NCBI RefSeq assembly: GCF_018437235.1
Contig: NZ_JAAMFJ010000001.1
Location: 1-64,000 of the forward strand
Length of the DNA: 64,000 bases
Reading direction: 5' to 3'
Origin: Fructobacillus papyrifericola
GTDB lineage: Bacteria > Bacillota > Bacilli > Lactobacillales > Lactobacillaceae
The notes beneath the pieces were generated by a model. That model did no database searches. It was given only the letters and a program-made list of their open reading frames with translations, and was not told the origin of the DNA. Below are positions 42,220 through 51,370 of the stretch, piece by piece. Each line of letters begins with the position of its first letter. Within the stretch, counting starts at the first letter, position 1. The position numbers were made by a program, and so were the translations under genes.

Positions 42220-43077
42220 ATGACGAAATCAATCAAAAAATATTGGGGCTTCCTCGATCGAAAGCTCCACATTAATGACCTAGTCACCTACTTTTCCCGG
42301 TCCCAGGTTGGCATGGTGGGGCCGACTTTTGCCTACTACGTGCTCTTGACGCTTTTCCCGCTGTTAATCGCCGTCGTGCTCTTAATTTCGGCCCTGCACG
42401 TGTCAACGACCCACTTGACCAACATGATGGCCGACTTTTTACCAAGCTCGGTCAATGACTTTTTGAGCCCGGTGCTGACCTCGGTGGCTAAAACCAATAC
42501 TCAGTCCTACTGGTCCCTGTCGATTCTCTTTATTTTCTGGTCGCTGTCGCGGGTGATTACCGTCTTGCGCGAGGCCTTTAACCGAATCGCTGACGTGGAG
42601 GAGACCGGCCTGCCTATTTTGGCCCGGCTCTGGTCCTTCCTCTGGCTCCTATTGATGGTCGTGGCCTTCACGGTCATGGTCTTTGCCGGCAACATCTTGA
42701 ATGTTTACCTGCACGAGATTACCGGCCTGGCCTTCTGGGTGACGCCGACCCGTTGGCTGCTCTTGATTGGCCTCTGGCTCGTGATTCTCTGGATGAATTA
42801 CCAGCTACCAGCCAAAAATGCCCGGCCACCGTTCTTGGCTTCTTTGGCTGGATCACTCTTTGATTTGGCCTTGCTAAATGGACTGAACAAAGTTTTTGCG
42901 CTGCTGGCTAACTTTCAGTTTGGCAAGTACGGCTTTTACCAGTCCTTGACATCGATCATCGTCTTCTTGCTTTGGCTAAACTTAGTGGCTGCCATTTTGG
43001 TGATTGGTTTTGTCATCATGACCTGGTTATCGGAATTCCATTGGATGAGAGGAGAAAAGGATGTTTCAAAAGAGTGA
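42220..43077 (+). CDS. YihY/BrkB family membrane protein
   Basis: 285 aa, about six transmembrane segments. The conserved QVGMVGPTFAYYVLLTLFPL block (20 residues) and SIIVFLLWLNLVAAILVIG near the C-terminus mark the YihY/BrkB family (formerly called ribonuclease BN), of unknown function. Only a weak AAGAG precedes the ATG, consistent with a leaderless mRNA. It overlaps the DUF1054 gene by 17 bases. Confidence 0.85.
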   Translation: MTKSIKKYWGFLDRKLHINDLVTYFSRSQVGMVGPTFAYYVLLTLFPLLIAVVLLISALHVSTTHLTNMMADFLPSSVNDFLSPVLTSVAKTNTQSYWSLSILFIFWSLSRVITVLREAFNRIADVEETGLPILARLWSFLWLLLMVVAFTVMVFAGNILNVYLHEITGLAFWVTPTRWLLLIGLWLVILWMNYQLPAKNARPPFLASLAGSLFDLALLNGLNKVFALLANFQFGKYGFYQSLTSIIVFLLWLNLVAAILVIGFVIMTWLSEFHWMRGEKDVSKE

Positions 43078-43669
43078 TTTTGCCGTCTTTGACGACCAAA
43101 CTCTAGACGGTCGCATGGACAAAGTCCGCAAGGTAATCGACCCAAAGTTTGAGGCCTTTGCTGAAGCCGCCATGCCCATCTTGATGGCAGACGGCCGCCC
43201 CTGGGTGGCCCACGTGGCCAAGCACAAGATGCGCAAAGTCAACTCACCCGAAAACACCTGGGTGGCCTTTGCGCCAAACAAGCGGGGCTATAAGATGGAG
43301 GCTCACTTTGAATTAGGCATGTGGGAGGACCACCTCTACTTGTATTTGGCCATTGAAGAAAACATGAAGAAAGTCAAATCCGATGGCCCACGAATTGCCA
43401 AGCAGCTGATGGCCTTGGCGGATCAAGTCGCGGCCTTGCCCGACGACTTTGTCATCTCACAAGACCACATGCAAAACAACAAGCACGCCCTGGCCGAATA
43501 CCAGGAAGCAGTCGACCGTTATGGCCGGGTGAAGGCGGCCGAAGTCTTGGTTGGTCGTCAAATTCCAAAGGATTCGCCCTTGTTGAACGAAGACTCAGAT
43601 AAGCTCCTCGACTATTTGTTGGAGACACTAAAGAAACTCCTGCCACTGTACGAAGCACTGGCCGATTAA
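43061..43669 (+). CDS. DUF1054 (YktB) family protein
   Basis: 202 aa, cytoplasmic, function unknown. The start FQKSDFAVF-D---LDGRM with a later HVAKHKMRKVNSPENTWVAF block fits the DUF1054/UPF0637 family, normal in length. GAGGAGAAAAGG in the 3' end of the BrkB-like gene is its ribosome-binding site, so the two are translationally coupled. Confidence 0.85.
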   Translation: MFQKSDFAVFDDQTLDGRMDKVRKVIDPKFEAFAEAAMPILMADGRPWVAHVAKHKMRKVNSPENTWVAFAPNKRGYKMEAHFELGMWEDHLYLYLAIEENMKKVKSDGPRIAKQLMALADQVAALPDDFVISQDHMQNNKHALAEYQEAVDRYGRVKAAEVLVGRQIPKDSPLLNEDSDKLLDYLLETLKKLLPLYEALAD

Positions 43670-43675
43670 GGTATT

Positions 43676-43715
43676 AAAAAAAGCCTGACCGATTGATTTG
43701 GTCAGGCTTTTTTTA
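43676..43715. terminator. Bidirectional terminator
   Basis: AAAAAAAGCCTGACC-GATTGATT-TGGTCAGGCTTTTTTT between the convergent DUF1054 and antiporter genes. Confidence 0.85.
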
Positions 43716-45788
43716 TTCTTCTTCGCCTTCCCCTTGTTCCATGAGCAGGAGGGTTTGGGCTTGGTTAATTTCGGTATAGAGTTCGTTGGCGACGGCGGCC
43801 TTGACTTGGCCGGCGGCTAACTGTGTCGACAGATAGCTGTACTCGTCGGCGAAGGCCTGGATGTAGTCGGCTGTTTTGACGGAGACGGATTGCCTTTGGT
43901 AGTCGTGAGCGACGATGCGGAAGAAGCGTTCGAGTAATTGGCGTACTTCGGCCACGTTGTCCGTGTTTTCCTCTGCCTCCAGTTCTTCTTTTAGCGCTTG
44001 GGACAGGAGTTGGTCGGCAAGCTGTTGCACGTCTTCGTTTAGCTTGAGCATGGCCTGTCGACCATCCTTCCACTGGGCGACTATGGCCGCTACCTTGGGA
44101 TTGTGAGCCATGAGTTCTTCTTGGTAGCGAAGGCGTTGCCCCTTGGTGAAAGTCTTCGTCTTCCAGTGCCAGGCAAATTCGTGCTGGTAGTGGTGCAGGC
44201 GCTGGTTAATGCGGACCAGTGGGTGCCGAGAGGGGGCTGGCGTCAAAAGTCCCCGCTGCAGGAAGCGGCTGTAGCGCTCAATGATGTCTTGGTCGTAGCC
44301 CTCAGCAATCATGTCATCCAAGTGAGCCTGCAGTTGATCGGAGATCTTGGTCAACAATGCCAGGGAAGCTTGCTCGTGCTGCCCTCTTTTTGGGCTGCCA
44401 ACGGTAAGCTTTTGCGTTTGCAGGGTTTGGACAATGGCGGTCTTGATCGCATGGTCAGGAATTCGTTGTTCAGTTTTAATGATGGCCGCATCGATCATGG
44501 CCGTGGGGGCCTGATTTAATTCCTTTTCGCTATAGGCCTGTTCCTCTTTATCCAATAAACGTGGAAGAACAATGGTTGCCGCAACGAGCGAAATCAAAAT
44601 GACCAGTGTGGCCACCAGGAGAATTTCATTTTGGAAGGGGAGGGGCTTGCCGTTGACGGTGTTTGGCAGTGACATGGCCAAAGCCAAGGTAACGGCCCCG
44701 TGAACACCGGCAATGCCGAAAATCTGTGCTCGTTTCGCCCGGTCCTTGGTTTGGTAGTGACCAAAGAAGCCGACCAGTCGTTCCTGCTTTTGGAAGGAGA
44801 CCCAGAGGAAACGGGCAACGTACATGGCTCCGTAAATGAGGACGGCCAGCCAGAAGAGGCCGAGGGACTTTTGAAAGCCAAAGTCGCCAATCAGCTTGAG
44901 AATCTTTGGCAAGGAAAGACCCAAGATGACAAAGACGATTCCATTCAGCAGAGTTGTCAGGGTTTGCCAAATCGTTCCGGAAACCACCCGGGATTCCGTG
45001 GCGATTAGCTGCAGGCGGGACTGCTCGTAGTTATGCACAATGCCGGCCGCCACGACGGCCAGGATGCCGGAAAGGTGGAAGTGTTCGGCCAAGAGGTAGA
45101 TGGCAAAGGGAGTCAGGATGTTTAAAGGAATGGTGGTTGCCTGGGCCGAAGAGGCGTGGAAGGAAAGGTAGAGGCGCAGGGCAACAATCAAACCGGAAGC
45201 AAGCGCCCCGACAATCAGGCCACCTAAAGCAACAACGACAAAGTGGCCGATGGCGCTGACCAAGTCGAAGGAACCCTGCTGATAGACCGAAAGGGCCAGA
45301 TCCAAGAGGACGATTCCAGTGGCGTCGTTAAAGAGGGATTCCAATTCAAGGGATTGGTTTAGTCCCTTTGGCATCTTTAAACCGGTTGTCATGGACTTGA
45401 CGGCCACGGCGTCGGTTGGCACGACGATGGCGGCCAGGGCAATGGCCAAAGTCAGGGGCCAGGCCGATTGAATTTGGTCGGTCAAAAAGGCTACGACAGC
45501 GACAACGAAGAGGGCCAGTAGCACCGATAGTTGGAAGATGGCGTTAAAATGCTTCTTCATGGTGGCAAAGGAAATGCCCTGCCCCTCTTGGAACATCAAG
45601 GGCGCGATGATCAAGAAGAGAAAGAATTCCGGATTTAAGGAGAAGTCTCGAAAGACGGGGATGAAGGTGAAAAAGCCACCGACGGCAATGAGCACCAGGG
45701 CATCCGGGACGCGGGGGATGAAGGGTTTGACAACGTTGGCTGCGATGACGGCCAGTAAGAGTAGGGCAATTAAGTAGAGTTGGGACAT
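43713..45788 (-). CDS. CPA1-family Na+/H+ antiporter
   Basis: 691 aa. The N-terminal ~410 residues hold about twelve transmembrane segments with the CPA1 motifs VPTDAVAVKSM and LESLFNDATGIVLLDLAL; the Asp residues in these are the exchange site. The C-terminal ~270 residues are cytoplasmic, helical and charged, in a regulatory position. It exchanges Na+ (or K+) for H+. AAGGAAGG lies upstream. It is monocistronic and adds to the osmotic and ionic functions seen at busR-opuA. Confidence 0.9.
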   Translation of the reverse strand: MSQLYLIALLLLAVIAANVVKPFIPRVPDALVLIAVGGFFTFIPVFRDFSLNPEFFLFLIIAPLMFQEGQGISFATMKKHFNAIFQLSVLLALFVVAVVAFLTDQIQSAWPLTLAIALAAIVVPTDAVAVKSMTTGLKMPKGLNQSLELESLFNDATGIVLLDLALSVYQQGSFDLVSAIGHFVVVALGGLIVGALASGLIVALRLYLSFHASSAQATTIPLNILTPFAIYLLAEHFHLSGILAVVAAGIVHNYEQSRLQLIATESRVVSGTIWQTLTTLLNGIVFVILGLSLPKILKLIGDFGFQKSLGLFWLAVLIYGAMYVARFLWVSFQKQERLVGFFGHYQTKDRAKRAQIFGIAGVHGAVTLALAMSLPNTVNGKPLPFQNEILLVATLVILISLVAATIVLPRLLDKEEQAYSEKELNQAPTAMIDAAIIKTEQRIPDHAIKTAIVQTLQTQKLTVGSPKRGQHEQASLALLTKISDQLQAHLDDMIAEGYDQDIIERYSRFLQRGLLTPAPSRHPLVRINQRLHHYQHEFAWHWKTKTFTKGQRLRYQEELMAHNPKVAAIVAQWKDGRQAMLKLNEDVQQLADQLLSQALKEELEAEENTDNVAEVRQLLERFFRIVAHDYQRQSVSVKTADYIQAFADEYSYLSTQLAAGQVKAAVANELYTEINQAQTLLLMEQGEGEEE

Positions 45789-45918
45789 GGGCCTTCCTTT
45801 TTTTTACAAGAGATGGAGTTACTACTATTATCTGGGGCGACTTTGAAATGTGTCAAAAGTTTCAAAAAAGACAAGGGCGAAAGGGCGTGGCCCCCTTCCT
45901 TTTTACCGGTCGATTGGT

Positions 45919-45924
45919 TATAAT
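45919..45924 (+). promoter_or_regulatory. pepN -10 element
   Basis: TATAAT at 45919-45924, about 55 bp before the pepN start; the -35 is weak (TTCCTT). Confidence 0.5.
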
Positions 45925-45978
45925 GAATTCAACGTGAGATTTTATTCATAATTCTTTAATAAAAAGGTAGGTATATTG

Positions 45979-48513
45979 ATGGCAAATATTGAACGTCTCT
46001 ATGATTTCTTTGAACCGGAACACTATGATTTATTCATCGACGTGTCCCGCGCAGACAAGCTGATCAAGGGAAAGACCGTCGTGAACGGGGAGGCCAAGCG
46101 TGAAGCCATCGCCTTGCACCAGCACGACTTGAAGGTTTCTTCCGTCAAAGTCAACGACCGGGCCGTCGACTTTACGGTTGATGACGCAGCCGACCAGATT
46201 CGCTTTAACGTCGAAAAAGTCGGCCCACAAACCATCGAAGTCGAATACCAGGCGCCTTTGACCGACAACATGAACGGAATTTACCCTTCCTACTACCAAG
46301 TCGACGGGCAAGACAAGCAAGTCGTTTCAACACAGTTTGAGACTTACTTCTCCCGCCAGGCCTTTCCAGGGATCGATGAGCCAGAAGCCAAGGCGACTTT
46401 CTCATTGGCTTTGAAGTTTGACGAACAGCCTGGTGAGGTGGCCATTGCCAACATGCCAGAAGAACGCGTCGAAGACGGTGTCCACTACTTCGAAAAGACG
46501 GTCAAGATGTCAACCTACTTGGTGGCCTTTGCCTTTGGTGACTTCCAGTCGATTGAAACGAAGACCAAGTCCGGTATCAAAGTCGGCGTCTACGCAACCA
46601 AGGCCCACCCTGCAAAGGATTTGGACTTCGCTTTGGACATTGCCAAGCGCTCGATTGAATTCTACGAGGACTTCTACCAAACACCATACCCACTGGCTCA
46701 GTCCTTGCAAGTCGCCTTGCCAGACTTTTCAGCCGGGGCCATGGAAAACTGGGGAATGGTGACCTACCGGGAAGCCTACCTCTTGGTCGATCCCGATAAC
46801 ACGGAACTGTCCATGAAGCAGGTTGTTGCCACGGTGATCGCCCACGAATTGGCCCACCAGTGGTTTGGTGACCTGGTAACGATGAAGTGGTGGGACGAAC
46901 TCTGGTTGAACGAATCCTTTGCCAACATGATGGAATTCGTGGCCATTGACGCCATCGAACCCGACTGGCACATCTGGGAAAGCTTCAACGCAAACGACGT
47001 GCAAGCTGCCTTCCGCCGTGATGCCTTGCCAGGTGTTCAGCCCGTCCACGTGGCCGTGCACCACCCAGAAGAAATCGACGCCCTCTTCGATCCAGCCATC
47101 GTTTACGCCAAGGGCGCTCACTTGCTGGTCATGCTCCGTTCCTTGATTGGCGATGATGCCTTGCGTAAGGGCTTGAAGGCCTACTTCGACAAAAAGGCTT
47201 ACGGCAACGCTACTGGTGATGACCTCTGGGCCGCCCTCGGGGCTGCTTCCGGTCAAGACATCGGGGCCATCATGAAGACCTGGTTGGACCAACCGGGCTA
47301 CCCCGTTTTGTCCGTGGCCATCGAAGACGGTCGTGTCAAAGTCCGCCAGACACCATTTGTTCTTGGTGACAAGCAAGCAGACGACAAGCGCCTCTGGCAA
47401 GTGCCATTGGCTGCCTCAGCCCCTGGTTTGCCAAAGTTGCTGACGGAAAAAAGCGCCGACTTGGGTGATTGGGCAGAAATCAAGGCCGCTTCCGACGGAC
47501 CATTCCGTTTGAACGTCGGCAACGCCGGTCACTACATCGTTTCTTACGATGATGAGATTTTGGCCGAACAGGTCAAGGCGTTGACGACTTTGTCAGCCAT
47601 TGACCAGGCTCAGTTCCTGCAAAACGCCCTCTTGCTTGCCCAGGATAACCAGGTTGGCTATGCCGACATCCTGCCGGTCTTGCCACTCTTGGCCAACTCG
47701 GAATCGGCCCTTGTGCAAGACTTTGTCTACCAGGCCGTCTCTGCTGTCAAAGTCTTTGCCGAACCAGACTCCAAGACGGAAGCCTACTTGCAAGTCTTCA
47801 CCCGTGGCTTGTCGACAGAACGCTTTGAAGCCCTTGGCTTGGCCAAGAAGGCAAGCGATTCCGTTTCGGATGAACTGGCTCGGCCAGTGGTTGTGGGTGC
47901 TGCCCTCTTTGGTAAGAACCCAGCACTGTTAGAAGAGGCTCACAAGGCATTTGAAGCGGCTGGTTCCGCTCAAAAGCTGGCGGCTGATGGTCGCACCGAA
48001 GTACTGAAGAACGAACTGGTGAACTTCAATCAGCAAGAAACCTTTGCCGGTCTCTTGGCTGACTACCAGGAAACGTCAAACGCTTCCTTGAAGCGGGATT
48101 TGTCCGCTGCCTTGGCCGCAACGCCAAATCCTTTGCAAATTAAGGAATTGATTGCTGCCTTTAAGGACCCAGCTGTCATCAAGCCACAGGATCTGCGTAA
48201 CTGGTTTGCCGGTGTTTTGGCCAACCCCGTTGGCCAAGATGCTGCCTGGGCCTGGTTCCAAGAGAACTGGGACTGGTTGGTTGACCGCCTCGGTGGGGAC
48301 ATGTCCTTCTCTTCTTATATCACAGTGATTGCCCGCATCTTTAAGAGCCGTGAAAAGTTGGATGAATTCAACGCCTTCTTTGATGACAAGAAGGATCAGC
48401 CGGGAATCGCCCGCGAAATCGTGGTCGATGCCCAAATGATTGAAAACCGTGTCGAATTGGTGGAAGCACAGGAAGCCGCTGTTGTGAAAGCCTTGGACGG
48501 TTTGGTGAAGTAA
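45979..48513 (+). CDS. pepN: Aminopeptidase N (M1 family, lysyl aminopeptidase)
   Basis: 844 aa, the usual length in lactic acid bacteria. The exopeptidase motif GAMENWG at about 254 is followed by the zinc site HELAHQW with the distal Glu in NESFANMMEF. ERAP1-like C-terminal domain. A cytosolic zinc enzyme that removes N-terminal residues from peptides taken up from the medium. The ATG at 45979 (AGGTAGG upstream) is preferred over the in-frame TTG at 45976. No signal peptide. It is monocistronic. Confidence 0.95.
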   Translation: MANIERLYDFFEPEHYDLFIDVSRADKLIKGKTVVNGEAKREAIALHQHDLKVSSVKVNDRAVDFTVDDAADQIRFNVEKVGPQTIEVEYQAPLTDNMNGIYPSYYQVDGQDKQVVSTQFETYFSRQAFPGIDEPEAKATFSLALKFDEQPGEVAIANMPEERVEDGVHYFEKTVKMSTYLVAFAFGDFQSIETKTKSGIKVGVYATKAHPAKDLDFALDIAKRSIEFYEDFYQTPYPLAQSLQVALPDFSAGAMENWGMVTYREAYLLVDPDNTELSMKQVVATVIAHELAHQWFGDLVTMKWWDELWLNESFANMMEFVAIDAIEPDWHIWESFNANDVQAAFRRDALPGVQPVHVAVHHPEEIDALFDPAIVYAKGAHLLVMLRSLIGDDALRKGLKAYFDKKAYGNATGDDLWAALGAASGQDIGAIMKTWLDQPGYPVLSVAIEDGRVKVRQTPFVLGDKQADDKRLWQVPLAASAPGLPKLLTEKSADLGDWAEIKAASDGPFRLNVGNAGHYIVSYDDEILAEQVKALTTLSAIDQAQFLQNALLLAQDNQVGYADILPVLPLLANSESALVQDFVYQAVSAVKVFAEPDSKTEAYLQVFTRGLSTERFEALGLAKKASDSVSDELARPVVVGAALFGKNPALLEEAHKAFEAAGSAQKLAADGRTEVLKNELVNFNQQETFAGLLADYQETSNASLKRDLSAALAATPNPLQIKELIAAFKDPAVIKPQDLRNWFAGVLANPVGQDAAWAWFQENWDWLVDRLGGDMSFSSYITVIARIFKSREKLDEFNAFFDDKKDQPGIAREIVVDAQMIENRVELVEAQEAAVVKALDGLVK

Positions 48514-48520
48514 AAATAAT

Positions 48521-48549
48521 AAAAAAACGCCCCTAAGGGCGTTTTTTTA
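48521..48549 (+). terminator. pepN terminator
   Basis: AAAAAAACGCCC-CTAA-GGGCGTTTTTTT. Confidence 0.85.
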
Positions 48550-48572
48550 TTGGGTGATTCGTTTGATGTGTT

Positions 48573-48603
48573 AAAAAAGCAGGCCGCTGAGGCCTGCTTT
48601 TTT
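48573..48603 (-). terminator. Terminator of the HD-domain gene
   Basis: AAAAAAGCAGGCC-GCTGA-GGCCTGCTTTTTT, symmetric; it overlaps the HD gene stop codon by 2 bases. Confidence 0.8.
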
Positions 48604-49945
48604 AATCTTCACCCGGAATAAAGGTGTCGTTTTTAATGAGTGATTGAAAGTCCGCGTGGACCTCTGTGAAGAGGTCGTCCGGGCCATTGTCCAGCATCTC
48701 TCTTGGGAAGAAGAAGCGCTGATCCAAGGAAGCCCGGCCCTTGATGGCGCCAACCAAAGTCGACAGTTCAGACAACTCCTGGTGGCTGCCGTCGGCCAGA
48801 ACTAGTTCGATTTGCGTCCGAGGCTTTTTAGCCGCTGGCTTGTAATCGTCGTAGGGCAAGTCGTAGGCATCGTTGCGGGCTGTGTAGTAACGGGGGTCGA
48901 AGCCAGCCTCTTTGACAATCTTTTCCAGACTATCCAGGTGAGGGGCCGATTGCTCGTTGATTTGGATGGACTTGAGCGGCTTGCGGCGCAAGAAACGCTG
49001 GGAAAGGTCGGCCAAGATGGTATCATCGGCATCCTGCCAGCCGTTGATGGCCGTTAGGAAGAGGTTGTCGTCCAAGCGCAGGTATTCGTGAACCGTCAGG
49101 TCGTGGTCCTCTTGAAAGACCGGTGCCAGTAGTGGGCCGACCAGGGATTGGGGTTCTTCCCCGGCGGCTAAGAGCTCCTTCACTCGGCCGAGCAAGTGCT
49201 CCAAGAGAATTTCCATTCCTCTCGAAACGGGGTGGAAGTAGACTTGGAGATACATCTGGTAGCGGGCCACCAGGTAGGATTCGACGGCGTGCATGCCACC
49301 AATGTTGACGGCAATGCCGCCTTCGTATGGCCGCAGCATTCGCAAAATTCGCGACAGATCGAATTCACCGTAGGAAGCCCCGGTGTAGTAGGCATCACGC
49401 AGGAGGTAGTCCATGCGGTCAACGTCTAGCTGCGAGGAAATGAGCTGGACAACCTGTTGGTTGGGGTAAGTCTTGGCAATCACGGAAGCGACTTTGTTAG
49501 GAAAGTCTGGCCCTTCCTGGAGCAACACCTGGTGAATTTCGGTATCGCCCATGATGATTTGCTGGGTCATCGCCTCGTGATCCGTGTGAAAGAGGTGCTC
49601 GAAGGTGTGGGAGAAGGCCCCGTGACCAACGTCGTGTAGGAGGGCGGCGGCCAGGGTGACCATCCGCTCTTCGGGATTCCAAAGGCCATCGCCTTCTTCC
49701 TTAGTCGCGTAGTATTGGCAGAAGTAGTCAGTGACCCGCCGTGCTAATTCGTAGGCGCCGGCACAGTGACCGAAACGGTCGTGGGTGGCCCCGTGGAAAA
49801 TCGTGTTGGCCACACCAAGCTGCTGAACCCGGCGCAGGCGCTGGAATTCCTTGGTGTTAATCAGGTCCAAAATGAGTTGATCTTGAATGTGGATAAAGTC
49901 GTGAATGGGGTCCCGGAGGACTTTTTCTTGGGCTAGTTTTTCCAA
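48602..49945 (-). CDS. HD-domain phosphohydrolase (dGTPase-like, YwfO family)
   Basis: 447 aa from the TTG at 49945, which has AAAGGTG 6 bases upstream; an in-frame GTG at 49954 overlaps that site, and a much longer ORF would run through the promoter. The HD domain metal ligands are visible as RFGHCAGAYELARR and ALLHDVGHGAFSH, with a distal Asp in LDVDRMDYLLRDA. The SAMHD1/dGTPase-like fold and length match B. subtilis YwfO, reported to hydrolyse deoxynucleotide triphosphates. The nucleotide substrate here is inferred. Confidence 0.85.
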   Translation of the reverse strand: MEKLAQEKVLRDPIHDFIHIQDQLILDLINTKEFQRLRRVQQLGVANTIFHGATHDRFGHCAGAYELARRVTDYFCQYYATKEEGDGLWNPEERMVTLAAALLHDVGHGAFSHTFEHLFHTDHEAMTQQIIMGDTEIHQVLLQEGPDFPNKVASVIAKTYPNQQVVQLISSQLDVDRMDYLLRDAYYTGASYGEFDLSRILRMLRPYEGGIAVNIGGMHAVESYLVARYQMYLQVYFHPVSRGMEILLEHLLGRVKELLAAGEEPQSLVGPLLAPVFQEDHDLTVHEYLRLDDNLFLTAINGWQDADDTILADLSQRFLRRKPLKSIQINEQSAPHLDSLEKIVKEAGFDPRYYTARNDAYDLPYDDYKPAAKKPRTQIELVLADGSHQELSELSTLVGAIKGRASLDQRFFFPREMLDNGPDDLFTEVHADFQSLIKNDTFIPGED

Positions 49946-49974
49946 AAGTTTCACCTTTCCCTTCGTCGATATAC

Positions 49975-49986
49975 CTATTATAATAG
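49975..49986. promoter_or_regulatory. Symmetric bidirectional -10 element
   Basis: CTATTATAATAG is a perfect 12-bp palindrome containing TATAAT on both strands (plus 49979-49984; minus 49982-49977). It lies between the divergent HD-domain and DUF1934 genes, with the ribosome-binding site of each at a suitable distance. -35 hexamers on both sides are poor. Confidence 0.6.
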
Positions 49987-50020
49987 AAAGCAGCAAAACT
50001 TGCGAAAAATGAGGATAGAA

Positions 50021-50443
50021 ATGGTCGGACAAGCGGTTACAGTCAGCTTTGAATCAAAAATTTACCAAGACGAGGGGGATGAATCCTACCGAGTAGAAGC
50101 AGAAGGCCGCTTGGTGGCAAAGGGGGCCGCCTGGTATCTGACCTACGAAGAGGAACTGCCGGAACAACCGGTCACCAAAGTCCTGGTTAAAATCGAAGAG
50201 GGCCGCGTGGCCATTACCAGAACGAACCTGACTAAGACCCGGCTGGTCTTCGAAGAGGGCCTGGTCGAACACCAGCCCTACCAGACCGCTGCTGGCATGA
50301 TGCTGCTTGACACCAACACCCGTGATTTGCTGGTTGCCATTGACGAGCAGGCGGGCACTGGTAAAGTCCTGCTGAACTACGCCCTTTCAGCCAACGGGGA
50401 AGTTGTCGGACAATACCAGGTTTCCTTGCATTTTGTCCAATAA
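50021..50443 (+). CDS. DUF1934 (YwiB-like) family protein
   Basis: 140 aa from the ATG at 50021, with GAGG 6 bases upstream; in-frame TTG (50000) and ATG (50009) starts lie before that site. Predicted small beta-barrel protein of unknown function, with no signal peptide or membrane segment. The family is usually encoded just before argS or rpoE in Bacilli. Here rpoE follows after 44 bases. Confidence 0.75.
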   Translation: MVGQAVTVSFESKIYQDEGDESYRVEAEGRLVAKGAAWYLTYEEELPEQPVTKVLVKIEEGRVAITRTNLTKTRLVFEEGLVEHQPYQTAAGMMLLDTNTRDLLVAIDEQAGTGKVLLNYALSANGEVVGQYQVSLHFVQ

Positions 50444-50487
50444 TTCAGTATTATTAACTAGTTAGAAGTGCGAAAGGATATAAAGCC

Positions 50488-51039
50488 ATGTCACAAATTG
50501 AAAACGGTCAACTAAAAGAAGAAATGGCGCTTGTGGAAATTGCCACAGCCATCCTATCCGAGCAAAAGAAGGCCATGGCCTTTGCTGACTTGGTACAAGC
50601 CATCGAAAACTTCCTGGGTGTTGATGACGAAAGCTTCCGCTCTCGTTTGTCCCAGTTCTACACGGACTTGAACACGGATGGTTCATTCATTTCCCTTGGA
50701 AACAACGAATGGGCCTTGCGTTCATGGTATCCAGTCGATGCCATCGATGAATCAATCCACGAAATCGATGACGAAGAAGAAAAGCCAAAGAAGAAAAAGA
50801 AGACGGCCAAGAAGGTCAACGTCTTTGCCGATAACGCCAACGATGATGATGTTATCGATTACAACGACGACGATCCGGAAGACGACGACTTTGACGACGT
50901 TCCGGAAGAAGACAAGACGGACGATGATGACGACGCCGATGACGAAGACTCAAAGGACGAATCCATCGATGAGCACTTGACGGAACTGGCTGGTTCAGAC
51001 GACTTGGACGACCTTTCTGACGGTGACGAAGAGAAGTAA
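50488..51039 (+). CDS. rpoE: DNA-directed RNA polymerase subunit delta
   Basis: 183 aa. The folded N-terminal HARE-HTH domain (about 10-90) contains the conserved F-x-D-L and FYTDLNTDGSFISLG blocks. The C-terminal tail is intrinsically disordered: first a Lys-rich patch (about 98-110), then a very acidic Asp/Glu tract to the end. Delta lowers non-specific DNA binding and speeds RNA polymerase recycling. In most Bacilli pyrG is the next gene; here 12 kb intervene. Confidence 0.95.
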   Translation: MSQIENGQLKEEMALVEIATAILSEQKKAMAFADLVQAIENFLGVDDESFRSRLSQFYTDLNTDGSFISLGNNEWALRSWYPVDAIDESIHEIDDEEEKPKKKKKTAKKVNVFADNANDDDVIDYNDDDPEDDDFDDVPEEDKTDDDDDADDEDSKDESIDEHLTELAGSDDLDDLSDGDEEK

Positions 51040-51051
51040 TTTTTAAGAAAA

Positions 51052-51083
51052 AGTCCCTCAAAAACGCTTGCTTTTTTGAGGGG
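51052..51083 (+). terminator. rpoE terminator candidate
   Basis: CCCTCAAAAA-CGCTTGC-TTTTTTGAGGG hairpin; the T-run lies inside the stem rather than after it, so efficiency is doubtful. Confidence 0.5.
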
Positions 51084-51120
51084 GCTTCTGTAAACTATAT
51101 TACTGTGCTAAGCACTGATT

Positions 51121-51194
51121 GCTTCCGTAACTCAGTTGGTTAGAGTAGGGGATTTTTAATCCCAAGGTCCTCGGTTCGAATCCGAGCGGAAGCA
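51121..51194 (+). tRNA. tRNA-Lys (TTT)
   Basis: Acceptor GCTTCCG pairs with CGGAAGC, anticodon TTT, T-arm CTCGGTTCGAATCCGAG. CCA is not encoded. TATATT (51096-51101) upstream may be its -10. AGCACTGAT flanks the gene at 51111-51119 and 51191-51199. Confidence 0.95.
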
Positions 51195-51230
51195 CTGATA
51201 TTCTTATCAGGAGACCTTGGGTGATTTCCA

Positions 51231-51267
51231 AAAAAGCGTAAGACAGCAATGTCTTACGCTTTTTCTT
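51231..51267 (+). terminator. tRNA-Lys terminator
   Basis: AAAAAGCGTAAGACA-GCAA-TGTCTTACGCTTTTT, perfect stem. Confidence 0.9.
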
Positions 51268-51370
51268 TTGCCTTCAAATTAACAGCCCTTGCTACTTTTT
51301 TCATTTTTCTTTCATTTTTTATTTAAAAAGTCTTGCAATTCATTTTTTCATCGGATATGATAGACACAAC

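Noticed and set aside
48602-50032. Full-length 476-codon form of the HD-domain protein
   Set aside because: The extra 29 N-terminal residues cover the promoter region and a ribosome-binding site; the start at 49945 fits better.
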